Source: Oxalobacteraceae bacterium (GTDB lineage Bacteria; Pseudomonadota; Gammaproteobacteria; Burkholderiales; Burkholderiaceae_D). Taken from it: a stretch of DNA of 5,415 nucleotides. Below the pieces are notes generated by a model. The model did no database searches. It saw nothing but the letters and a program-made list of their open reading frames with translations, and was not told the DNA's origin. The stretch lies in NCBI GenBank assembly GCA_003537575.1, contig DPRS01000069.1:8605-14019 (forward strand). Direction: 5' to 3'. Of this stretch, positions 1-5,415 are shown one piece after another. How positions within the stretch are numbered: the stretch's first letter is position 1; the number at the start of each line of letters is the position of its first letter. A program made the translations under genes and the position numbers.

Positions 1-3
1 TTC

Positions 4-79
4 GGGTCGTTAGCTCAGCTGGTAGAGCAGCGGACTTTTAATCCGTTGGTCGCAGGTTCGAATCCCGCACGGCCTACCA
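4..79 (+). tRNA. tRNA-Lys, anticodon TTT
   Basis: A complete 76-nt tRNA with encoded CCA. The acceptor arm GGGTCGT (4-10) pairs with ACGGCCT (69-75), with one G-T pair at the end and one inside; the discriminator base is A76 and CCA is 77-79. The anticodon stem GCGGA/TCCGT encloses the loop CTTTTAA, which places the anticodon TTT at 37-39 and reads lysine AAA/AAG codons. The T arm contains the canonical GGTTCGAATCC. The promoter lies outside the window, because only three bases precede the gene. It faces the EAL/HDOD gene tail to tail across a shared hairpin. tRNA 3' ends are common integration sites, but nothing following it here looks like an integrase or a repeated attachment core. Confidence 0.98.
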
Positions 80-87
80 AAATTAAG

Positions 88-135
88 TGCTGTAAAAACA
101 AAGGCTTCCGCAAGGAAGCCTTTGTTTTTACAGCA
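88..135. terminator. Bidirectional intrinsic terminator between tRNA-Lys and the EAL/HDOD gene
   Basis: A perfect 22-bp inverted repeat (88-109 with 114-135) is closed by the four-base loop GCAA, a GNRA tetraloop on the + strand. Each arm has a GC-rich inner part (AAGGCTTCC) and an outer A5 or T5 run, so the RNA from either strand ends in a hairpin with a U-rich 3' arm. It starts 9 nt after the tRNA and lies 22 nt beyond the stop codon of the convergent gene, so it can serve both transcripts. Confidence 0.9.
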
Positions 136-156
136 GCAATTGCAAGCAAACGTCAG

Positions 157-1431
157 TCAAGGATGCATGGCTTGCGTAACGTTATTGCTCCATTCAAAAG
201 CTTCCGCCTGCAGCAGAAACAAGTCGCCGCTGTCCATGTGAAATTTTTCCAGCATCGGCAGCAGCATGGCAGCGCCTTCGCGCCGCTCAATCGCTTCCGC
301 CAGGACCAGCAAGTCGCCGTAATATCCGCAACGTTCTAGCAAGGCCTCGCCGATTTCCTCGACCACCGGGATTTGCCGGACGATGTCCGCCATCGGCATG
401 CCGAACAGGGTGTCCATCAGCGACATGATGCCCACCGTGAAAGCGGCATCGGCAATGCCGCGATTGCCGGGGCGGTGACGCAGCGCGATCAATTCCAGCA
501 ACTTGCCGCGCGTCGTAGCCAGCATCAGCAAGGGTTTGGCGCTGGGAGTGTTTCCCCTGGTCTGGGCATACAGCATTACCTGCAGCCAGCTTGCCAATTG
601 CTTGCGCCCCAGGACCATCACTGCCTGGCGCAGCGAATCGATGCGGTGAGTGCCGACCGCAGCGGTATTTACCAGCCGCAGCAGGTTAAGTCCCAGGGAT
701 ACGTCACGCTTGATCCGGCTCTCGATCTCGGTGCTGTCGGCATCACTGGAAATCAGGGCGATGATTTCAATGATCGCCGCCTGCGAAGGCACCAGCTCGC
801 GTTCCGGATCAATGGCTGGCCGGGTAAAGTAATACCCTTGAACGTAATCGAAGCCAAGCGCCAGGCAAGCTTCGAACTGGGCCAGCGTATCGACGTTTTC
901 AGCCAACAGTTTCTTGTTGCCGAATTGCGGCTGGGACGTCAACTGGACCAGCTGTTCGAGCGTGTGTTTGCGCAAATCAAATCTGATCACTTCAACAAGC
1001 GGCATCAGCTTCCGCAGGCTTTCGCCGTCCTCCATGGCGCCATCCAGGGCAAACATGAAGCCATGCCCGGTCAGTTGGTTAAGCCGTTCCAGCGCCTCCT
1101 CGGTCGCTGCAATTCTGTCACGGAGATTGAAAATGAATTTGGATCGCGGAATGTGTTGCAACACATCGCTCATCAGGTCGTGCATCGGAAGATCGACAAA
1201 GCCGCGCAATTCGCCAACCACCTTGAGCATGTCCAGTTCAACGAGATGCGCCAGGATGGCGTCGGTCATGCGGTCACTGGCGGCGGCGTCAGCCTGGCTG
1301 TTCGCGGAAAAAAACGACAGATCAAAGGCGACCGCTTCCTGATGCCGATCCAGAATCGGTTGGCGCGCCATGAAAAAGGCTGGGACATGGGGTTTGTCGC
1401 CAGCGCTAGGGGGGAGGACCTGGATCGCCAT
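157..1431 (-). CDS. EAL (degenerate) and HDOD domain signalling protein
   Basis: A 424-residue protein of the EAL-HDOD (YuxH/COG3434-like) type, predicted cytoplasmic with no signal peptide. Residues about 18-208 are EAL-like: FMARQPILDR opens the domain, FALDG (127-131) sits where active enzymes have ALDDF, IRFD (149-152) replaces KxD, and LLAENVDT...GFDYVQGYYFTRP (175-205) is the well conserved end. ELLFR is replaced by DLSFF (37-41) and the usual VLE glutamate by N102, so cyclic-di-GMP hydrolysis is unlikely. Residues about 215-400 are HDOD, with LLRLVNTA (250-257), IDSLRQAVMVLG (264-275) and WLQVMLYA (282-289). The start is supported by AGAGG five nt upstream of ATG. The family is generally linked to signalling and motility control in proteobacteria; the partner here is unknown. 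A CDS2 terminator upstream suggests independent transcription, but I found no convincing -35/-10 pair. Confidence 0.93.
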   Translation of the reverse strand: MAIQVLPPSAGDKPHVPAFFMARQPILDRHQEAVAFDLSFFSANSQADAAASDRMTDAILAHLVELDMLKVVGELRGFVDLPMHDLMSDVLQHIPRSKFIFNLRDRIAATEEALERLNQLTGHGFMFALDGAMEDGESLRKLMPLVEVIRFDLRKHTLEQLVQLTSQPQFGNKKLLAENVDTLAQFEACLALGFDYVQGYYFTRPAIDPERELVPSQAAIIEIIALISSDADSTEIESRIKRDVSLGLNLLRLVNTAAVGTHRIDSLRQAVMVLGRKQLASWLQVMLYAQTRGNTPSAKPLLMLATTRGKLLELIALRHRPGNRGIADAAFTVGIMSLMDTLFGMPMADIVRQIPVVEEIGEALLERCGYYGDLLVLAEAIERREGAAMLLPMLEKFHMDSGDLFLLQAEAFEWSNNVTQAMHP

Positions 1432-1489
1432 AATGCCCTCTCATGAGTGAATGAGCCTGCTTTAAGAATAATCCTGATTGTGCCGAAAG

Positions 1490-1527
1490 GGAAGACAAAA
1501 GAAAACAGCCGCGAGTGGCGGCCGTTT
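1490..1527 (-). terminator. Intrinsic terminator downstream of the YkuD gene
   Basis: Read on the - strand, 1527-1503 forms a 10-bp stem (AAACGGCCGC with GCGGCTGTTT, one G-T pair) around the loop CACTC, followed by TTTTCTTTTGTCTTC. It lies about 33 nt past the stop codon of the gene ending at 1560. It therefore ends the TPR/YkuD operon before the EAL/HDOD gene. Confidence 0.8.
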
Positions 1528-1559
1528 CACTTTCGTACGAGACAGACGCCCCGGGATGA

Positions 1560-2819
1560 CTACAGATTGTTTTCCGAGATGATTTTCCAATGCCCGCCTT
1601 CCCTGGCCCAGTACTGGCGCTTGCGTACGGAATTGCGGCTTTTGCCTATGGCCGTTTCCTGGGTAAAGGTGCTGACGATCAGGTCGTCTCGCCCCGGATA
1701 CAGGAAGAAAGTGGCATCCTTAATTTGCATTGAAATGCTTTTCACACCCTTGAGGATTTTTTCATATTTGCCGCTCAGGGTTTGCAGGCTTTCGCCCCGT
1801 TCCGGCTTGTAATGGCGCGAATAGTTGGCCATAACTCTGGCTGCATCGCGGCTTTCCATATCCCGGCGCCATTCACTGACCAGCCGGTTGGCGAGACTGC
1901 GCTCGCTTTCCAGCTTGGCCCGGCTGACAAATTCCACATGATCGGCGATCACCACCGGAGTCTTGCCGGCTTCGACGGATTGGTACAGTTCATTCAGATC
2001 CGTATTGGTCAACACCACGCAACCATCGGAAGAAAGCGGTGGCCTGCTGTAACTGTCGCTGGGCACGCCATGCAGCCAGATTCCCGAGCCGCTGCGGCCG
2101 TTCAGCTTGTCCCATTCGTTTGGATAATTGATCGGCAAGGCGCCGGTGCCGTAGAAATCCGGCAGTTTGACGCCAGGCACCCGTTGCGTGATGTAGTACA
2201 CGCCGACAGGAGTGCGCTGGTCGCCTTCCTTGAGCTTGTTGATGCCGAGCTTGCCCTGGCTGATGTAATAGTCGGTGCTGAATTTCAGGCGGCCGCGCTG
2301 GTTTTCATAAACATAAAGGCGCGAACGTTTGGCATCGACCACCAGCACCTGCTTCTGGTCATCGCGCAATTGCAGAACCGGACGCGGCACCAGGTTGCGG
2401 TCGGGCTTCTCCTTCAGCCATTTCAGGCGTGCCCTCGCCTCGTCCCGCAAATTCTTCAGCTTATCCTCTGGCGCGTTGGACGCTGCTCCCAAGGTGGAAA
2501 TCGGCCGGGTATGCAGCAGCAGCAAGTCGCCGCGGATCAGTTGCCCAAGGCGAAAGGTCGGGTAGGCCGCTACCAGAGCATCGGCCTTGGCCTGCGCCTG
2601 GCGCAGGCGATTGGCGCCGAGATCCTTATAGACTTCGAGCAGCAGTACTTCCGGGTCTGGCTTGGCTGCGCTGGCGGATTGCGGCTGGCGCGGCTCGGCG
2701 AATGCGGGTACGCCCGCCAGCCAACTGCAGGCGGCAATCAGCAAGGCGCATGAAATTACCCGCATGCGAACCGAAGTGGCGGCCGCTTGCGCCGCCGGTT
2801 TTACTCTAAAACACAACAT
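1560..2819 (-). CDS. Exported L,D-transpeptidase-fold (YkuD) protein with C-terminal NTF2-like domain
   Basis: A 419-residue cell-wall enzyme of the YkuD fold. An export signal spans about residues 19-41 (hydrophobic VISCALLIAACSWLAG, then AFA before EP). Residues 57-137 are helical and TPR-like. The catalytic domain is about 157-293: it begins VLVVDAKRSRLYVY and carries GIWLHG (H250) and SSDGCVVL (catalytic C267), matching the family HG...SxGC pattern. Residues about 305-416 are NTF2-like, ending in YWAREGGHWKI. YkuD plus NTF2 is the arrangement of Helicobacter pylori Csd6, an L,D-carboxypeptidase, and of the DpaA/LdtF group, so trimming peptidoglycan peptides or removing a linked protein is as likely as 3-3 cross-linking. 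It overlaps the upstream TPR gene by one base (TGATG). The first ATG was chosen because of that coupling; the alternative M19 (2765) has no visible ribosome site. The IAAC at residues 28-31 resembles a lipobox, so a lipoprotein form cannot be excluded. Confidence 0.93.
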   Translation of the reverse strand: MLCFRVKPAAQAAATSVRMRVISCALLIAACSWLAGVPAFAEPRQPQSASAAKPDPEVLLLEVYKDLGANRLRQAQAKADALVAAYPTFRLGQLIRGDLLLLHTRPISTLGAASNAPEDKLKNLRDEARARLKWLKEKPDRNLVPRPVLQLRDDQKQVLVVDAKRSRLYVYENQRGRLKFSTDYYISQGKLGINKLKEGDQRTPVGVYYITQRVPGVKLPDFYGTGALPINYPNEWDKLNGRSGSGIWLHGVPSDSYSRPPLSSDGCVVLTNTDLNELYQSVEAGKTPVVIADHVEFVSRAKLESERSLANRLVSEWRRDMESRDAARVMANYSRHYKPERGESLQTLSGKYEKILKGVKSISMQIKDATFFLYPGRDDLIVSTFTQETAIGKSRNSVRKRQYWAREGGHWKIISENNL

Positions 2820-2829
2820 CAGCTACCTG
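2819..2829 (-). promoter_or_regulatory. Translational coupling site and ribosome binding site for the YkuD gene
   Basis: On the - strand the end of the TPR gene and the start of the next gene read CAGGTAGCTGATG, with the stop TGA and start ATG sharing one A (2819). AGGT (2828-2825) lies five nt before ATG, inside the upstream coding sequence, and a further AGGAG sits at 2838-2834. This supports start 2819 over the downstream ATG at 2765 and suggests linked translation of the two proteins. Confidence 0.75.
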
Positions 2830-3850
2830 CGCGCTCCTGCTTGATTTGCCACTTGCCGCCCTGTCTGGTAAAGACCAGAGTCTTGCGGCTGTCGGCCTTC
2901 AGCTTATCCGATATATATACCTGGCGGAATTTGGCAGTGGCAGTATTGCCATTGACAGTGACTTGCGGCGCTTCGACCTTGACGCTGATGGTTTCCTTGC
3001 CGACGATGCGCGCGCGCCGTCCATCTGCCCAAGCCGCGCGAGATTGGCCGCCCGGCGCCCGGAAGTCATTGCTGTAATAGGAAAGATAAGATTTGACGTC
3101 CTGGCTGCTCCAGGCCTTGGCCCAGGCATGAATCACTTTCAGCACGTCGTCACGCTCGTCATCCTGCGCCACCTCGGCTTTGGCAGCCGGCTCAGGCTTG
3201 CTTGCCGGTTTGGCGAGCGCAGCAGTCTTGGTTTCGGTCTTCTCCGTCGGGACTACTGCCGCCGGCTTGGCGGGTGCTGCAACCGGAGCCGAAGGGGATG
3301 CCGCGGCAACTTTGGCGCCAGCCGATGCCGGCTTGGTATTGGCGACCGCCAGGGTACGCAGCAAGGTCAGCTTGGACTTGGCAGCGGAATTGGCGGAGTC
3401 GAGCTGCAAGGCCTTGTCATATGCCTGGCTTGCCAGCTTGGCATGCACGTCGCCCAGGTTTTCGTAAGCGGTGGCATACGCGGGGTTGGTACGGATGGCC
3501 ATGTCGAGGGCCGCGCGCGCCTTGTCATACTGGCCGCTGGATGCATACAGCACCGCCAGATTGTTATAAGGTTCGGGCAGATCGGGGAAGTCTTCGGTCA
3601 GCTTGGTAAAAATGCCAATCGCCTCGGACGACTTGTTCTGTTCAGTAAAGATTACGCCTTTCAGAAAACGCATTTGCGCATCTTTGGGACGCTGAGCGAG
3701 ATACGCATCCGCCTTGCTCAATGCTTCGGCAAACTGGCCGCCGCGCATCAGCTTGCCGACATCCGCAGCCTCATCGGCGAAGGCCGGCATAGCCAACAAC
3801 GCCGCCACCAGGCCACCGACCAGAAGAGTTTTTTTGTAAATGTTTCGCAT
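2819..3850 (-). CDS. Exported TPR protein with C-terminal NTF2-like domain
   Basis: A 343-residue protein of no recognised named function. It begins with a clear signal peptide (MRNIYKKTLLVGGLVAALLA, cleavage expected after AFA at residue 25). Residues about 27-165 hold tetratricopeptide repeats, seen in GGQFAEALSKADAYLAQRP, KSSEAIGIFTKLTEDFPD, PYNNLAVLYASSGQYDKARA and AYENLGDVHAKLA. A low-complexity Ala/Pro/Lys linker (about 170-230) leads to an NTF2-like domain (about 233-340) with HAWAKAWSSQD, YLSYYSNDF and GGKWQIKQE. That domain matches the last domain of the next gene in layout (W, SxD, YS, WKI/WQI). The open frame continues to 3961 and has an ATG at 3895, but only the start at 3850 puts the signal peptide at the N-terminus; its ribosome site (GAG) is weak. 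Coupling to the YkuD gene suggests a periplasmic partner or regulator of that enzyme, which is inference. Confidence 0.9.
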   Translation of the reverse strand: MRNIYKKTLLVGGLVAALLAMPAFADEAADVGKLMRGGQFAEALSKADAYLAQRPKDAQMRFLKGVIFTEQNKSSEAIGIFTKLTEDFPDLPEPYNNLAVLYASSGQYDKARAALDMAIRTNPAYATAYENLGDVHAKLASQAYDKALQLDSANSAAKSKLTLLRTLAVANTKPASAGAKVAAASPSAPVAAPAKPAAVVPTEKTETKTAALAKPASKPEPAAKAEVAQDDERDDVLKVIHAWAKAWSSQDVKSYLSYYSNDFRAPGGQSRAAWADGRRARIVGKETISVKVEAPQVTVNGNTATAKFRQVYISDKLKADSRKTLVFTRQGGKWQIKQERAGS

Positions 3851-3904
3851 GCTCGAATCGAATGCAGCACCAGACAAAAAAGACGGGTTTCTCATTAGTC
3901 TTGT

Positions 3905-3910
3905 TTTATA
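3905..3910 (-). promoter_or_regulatory. Candidate -10 box for the TPR/YkuD operon
   Basis: The - strand reads CTTTACTATAAAACAAG, with TATAAA at 3910-3905. Transcription from it would begin near 3898, leaving about 48 nt of leader before the ATG at 3850 and almost none before the alternative ATG at 3895. I could not find a good -35 box at 16-18 bp, so this is only a candidate. Confidence 0.3.
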
Positions 3911-3992
3911 GTAAAGGGGAATCCACCGGCATCCCGGAATCGGCATTGTATACCGAGTCACCGGCTTTTTTTCTCATGGTAAAGCTTTGATT

Positions 3993-4043
3993 CTAAAATA
4001 AAGCAGGAAGATGGTACCCCTGGTAGCTGGGATGACATCTTCC
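3993..4043 (-). terminator. Probable intrinsic terminator of the coiled-coil gene
   Basis: On the - strand GGAAGATG (4043-4036) pairs with CATCTTCC (4013-4006). Inside that stem, after a symmetric 2x2 internal loop, ATCCC pairs with GGGGT around the loop AGCTACCA. The hairpin is followed by TGCTTTATTTTAG, which is U-rich but not a pure run. It begins 22 nt after the TAA of the coiled-coil gene, which separates that gene from the TPR/YkuD operon. Confidence 0.65.
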
Positions 4044-4065
4044 GGTGAATGGCGCCGCAGTCGGT

Positions 4066-5415
4066 TTATTCCTGTTCGGCAGCGGCGGCAGAATTTGTCT
4101 CGACGTGAGGGGCTGCCGCAACAGAATCGAGTTGGTAGCTGAGGTTAAGCCGGGAGTCGACTGGCGTCGCGGGCTGGGTGGCGGCTTGGGCAGCGCCTGA
4201 ACTGGCCACAACAGTCGCGACTGACGGCGTGGCAGGTTTTGCAACCGCATCATCGAAGCGCGACATGCGCCAGGCAAATGCCCCAGCCAGGCCGGCGACG
4301 CATGCCGCGCCCAGCATGACCCATGCCACTTTGCGATTTGCCCCGGCCGATTGCCTGGCGGGGATCGCCACGGGAGCTTCGGCAAGCAGGGTTTCAGCGC
4401 GGAAGTGCCAGTCATTGGCTTCTTCACTTTGCAGCGAAAGTTTATCAACCAGCTCTTTTGCCAAGGCATGTGCCTGCGCTTTCTCCTGTTCCAGCCTGGC
4501 TTGTGCCACTGCAGCCTGGGCCTGGGCGTCTGCCTGCTGCCTGGCTTCGTCCAGCGCCTTGCGCTCGGCTTCAAGGCGGGCTTCTTCCGCCTCTCTGGCC
4601 GCCAGTTCGGCTGCCAGACGCTGCTGTGCCAGCAGCGCCTGTTCCTGTTCGGCGCGGACACGGGCTTCGGCTTCTTCCACGGCGGTTTGTTCGGCCGCCA
4701 GCTTTTGGTGCAAGGCTTGCGCCAACTTCTCTTCGGCAGCAGCACGTTCCTGTTCGATGCGGGCCAACTCGACCGCTTCACGCGCCTGCTGCAGGGCGGC
4801 ACGGGCTGCCTTGCGTTCCTGCTGCACCTTTTCCTTTGCTTGTGCCGCCATGTGCCTGGCGGCAGTCAGTTGCGCCTCACATGCCCGTTGGGCATTCTTC
4901 TCGGCTTCTTCCTTTGCGCGCAAAACGGCATTTTGCTCTTCCAGCATCAGGCGGGTTTGCTGTTCGGCCTGCTCGTGACTGCGCGCCAGGAGCGTCTGCT
5001 CCTGTTCCGCGCGGACGCGGGCCTCTGTAGATTCCCTGGCGGCCTGTTCAGCCTGCAGCTTTTCCTGCAAGGCCAGCACCGCCTGTTGTTCGGCGGCGGC
5101 GCGCTCGCGCTGAATGCGGGCCAGCTCAGCGGCTTGGCGTGACTGTAGCATGGCGACTTGCGCCGCCTGGCGTTCCTGCTCCTCCTTTTCCTGCGCCTGC
5201 GCTGCCAGCTCCCTGGCAGCGGCAGCCTGCGCTTCGCAGGCCTGGCGCGCAGCGCGCTCCGCCTCTTCCCTTACGCGCAAGGCCTCGGCCTGCTCGGCCT
5301 GCATCCGCACGCGGATTTCGGTTTCTGCGGCAGCTGCCCGCTCGGCAGCAAGGTGTTCTTGTTCAAGCTGCAGCAGCCGCTCCGCATTTTCAGCGCGCTC
5401 GCCCTCGATCTGCAG
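4066..5415 (-). CDS. Coiled-coil protein with one C-terminal membrane segment, N-terminus outside the window
   Basis: The last 449 residues of a longer protein. The frame is open to the window edge with no stop, and the apparent GTG at 5310 is internal, since the preceding 35 codons have the same coiled-coil composition. About 330 residues are Ala/Glu/Gln/Arg-rich and predicted to be helical coiled coil, with an internal repeat of 119 residues. Next come a less charged stretch (LVDKLSLQSEEANDWHFRAE), a membrane segment at about 4267-4332 (KVAWVMLGAACVAGLAGAFAW) and an Ala/Thr/Pro/Ser-rich tail of about 65 residues ending AAAAEQE. Which side of the membrane the long coiled coil occupies is not certain; a cytoplasmic coiled coil with a short periplasmic tail is plausible. 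I do not recognise the family. Similarity to TolA or other Ala/Glu-rich proteins would mostly reflect composition. Confidence 0.85.
   Translation of the reverse strand: MQIEGERAENAERLLQLEQEHLAAERAAAAETEIRVRMQAEQAEALRVREEAERAARQACEAQAAAARELAAQAQEKEEQERQAAQVAMLQSRQAAELARIQRERAAAEQQAVLALQEKLQAEQAARESTEARVRAEQEQTLLARSHEQAEQQTRLMLEEQNAVLRAKEEAEKNAQRACEAQLTAARHMAAQAKEKVQQERKAARAALQQAREAVELARIEQERAAAEEKLAQALHQKLAAEQTAVEEAEARVRAEQEQALLAQQRLAAELAAREAEEARLEAERKALDEARQQADAQAQAAVAQARLEQEKAQAHALAKELVDKLSLQSEEANDWHFRAETLLAEAPVAIPARQSAGANRKVAWVMLGAACVAGLAGAFAWRMSRFDDAVAKPATPSVATVVASSGAAQAATQPATPVDSRLNLSYQLDSVAAAPHVETNSAAAAEQE
4567..5280. repeat. Two in-frame tandem copies of a 357-bp coding repeat
   Basis: Copy 1 is 5280-4924 and copy 2 is 4923-4567, read on the - strand. 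The encoded 119-residue units align without gaps: by hand count about 63 of the first 100 residues are identical, while the last 19 have largely diverged. Best conserved blocks are ACEAQ, ELARI..ERAAAE and EARVRAEQEQ. The DNA also matches, for example around 4640 and 4997. The 45 residues before copy 1 align weakly with the end of a unit (LEQE against AEQE), so a further copy probably starts beyond the window. Confidence 0.85.

Noticed and set aside
4..135. tRNA-Lys as an integration site for a mobile element
   Set aside because: No repeat of the tRNA 3' end, no integrase and no change in composition follows it; the next gene is an ordinary chromosomal type.
373..1446. A 357-codon open frame on the + strand opposite the EAL/HDOD gene
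   Set aside because: It is an antisense shadow of a gene with clear EAL and HDOD motifs. Its translation is rich in His, Gln and Arg with no recognisable domain.
1432..1500. Promoter for the EAL/HDOD gene, including a sigma-54-like GGCAC
   Set aside because: GGCAC is not followed by a TTGCA-type element at the right spacing, and the best -35/-10 pairs are 22 bp apart. I could not support a site.
1782..2753. A 323-codon open frame on the + strand opposite the YkuD gene
   Set aside because: It is an antisense shadow. The - strand frame has the export signal, the SxGC catalytic motif and the NTF2-like domain.
2846..3898. A 350-codon open frame on the + strand opposite the TPR gene
   Set aside because: It is an antisense shadow with Arg/Gly/Cys-rich sequence and no domain. 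The opposite strand encodes a signal peptide, TPRs and the NTF2-like domain.
3851..3961. A longer TPR protein starting at GTG 3961 or ATG 3895
   Set aside because: These starts would bury the signal peptide 15-37 residues inside the protein, and neither has a good ribosome site. The start at 3850 fits export.
3993..4802. A 269-codon open frame on the - strand in another frame of the coiled-coil gene
   Set aside because: It is rich in Pro, Trp and Arg, as expected from reading GC-rich repeat DNA out of frame, and it runs through the predicted terminator. The coiled-coil frame is the real one.
4178..5142. Open + strand frames of about 235-266 codons across the repeat region, one Ser/Ala/Cys-rich
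   Set aside because: Low-complexity antisense readings of the coiled-coil repeat; repeats keep all frames open by chance.

Overview
The window looks like an ordinary chromosomal stretch of a GC-rich betaproteobacterium. Oxalobacteraceae and related Burkholderiales (Collimonas or Herbaspirillum type) are my best guess, from the style of the tRNA-Lys, the codon use and the type of EAL/HDOD protein. This placement is recognition, not a computed result. I see no insertion sequence, phage gene or CRISPR array.

Layout, left to right: a complete tRNA-Lys(UUU) on the + strand (4-79); a perfect 22-bp hairpin that can stop transcription from both sides (88-135); and then four protein genes, all on the - strand, so they are transcribed right to left. 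In transcription order these are: (1) the 3' part of a long Ala/Glu/Gln/Arg-rich coiled-coil protein with one membrane segment near its C-terminus (4066-5415, open at the window edge), followed by a probable intrinsic terminator; (2) an exported TPR protein with an Ala/Pro/Lys linker and a C-terminal NTF2-like domain (2819-3850); (3) an exported L,D-transpeptidase-fold (YkuD) enzyme that also ends in an NTF2-like domain (1560-2819), joined to gene 2 by a TGATG stop/start overlap and followed by its own terminator; (4) a cytoplasmic protein with a degenerate EAL domain and an HDOD domain (157-1431), which probably has its own promoter.

Genes 2 and 3 form the clearest functional unit. They are translationally coupled, both are predicted to be exported, and both carry the same kind of C-terminal domain, so a shared role in peptidoglycan remodelling is a reasonable inference. 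The EAL/HDOD protein is a signalling or scaffold protein that has lost most EAL catalytic residues. The coiled-coil gene is the least understood part. It contains a 357-bp in-frame tandem repeat, which the hand alignment shows to be ungapped and about 63% identical over its first 100 residues. No protein-coding gene on the + strand is supported; the long + strand open frames are antisense shadows of the four - strand genes.
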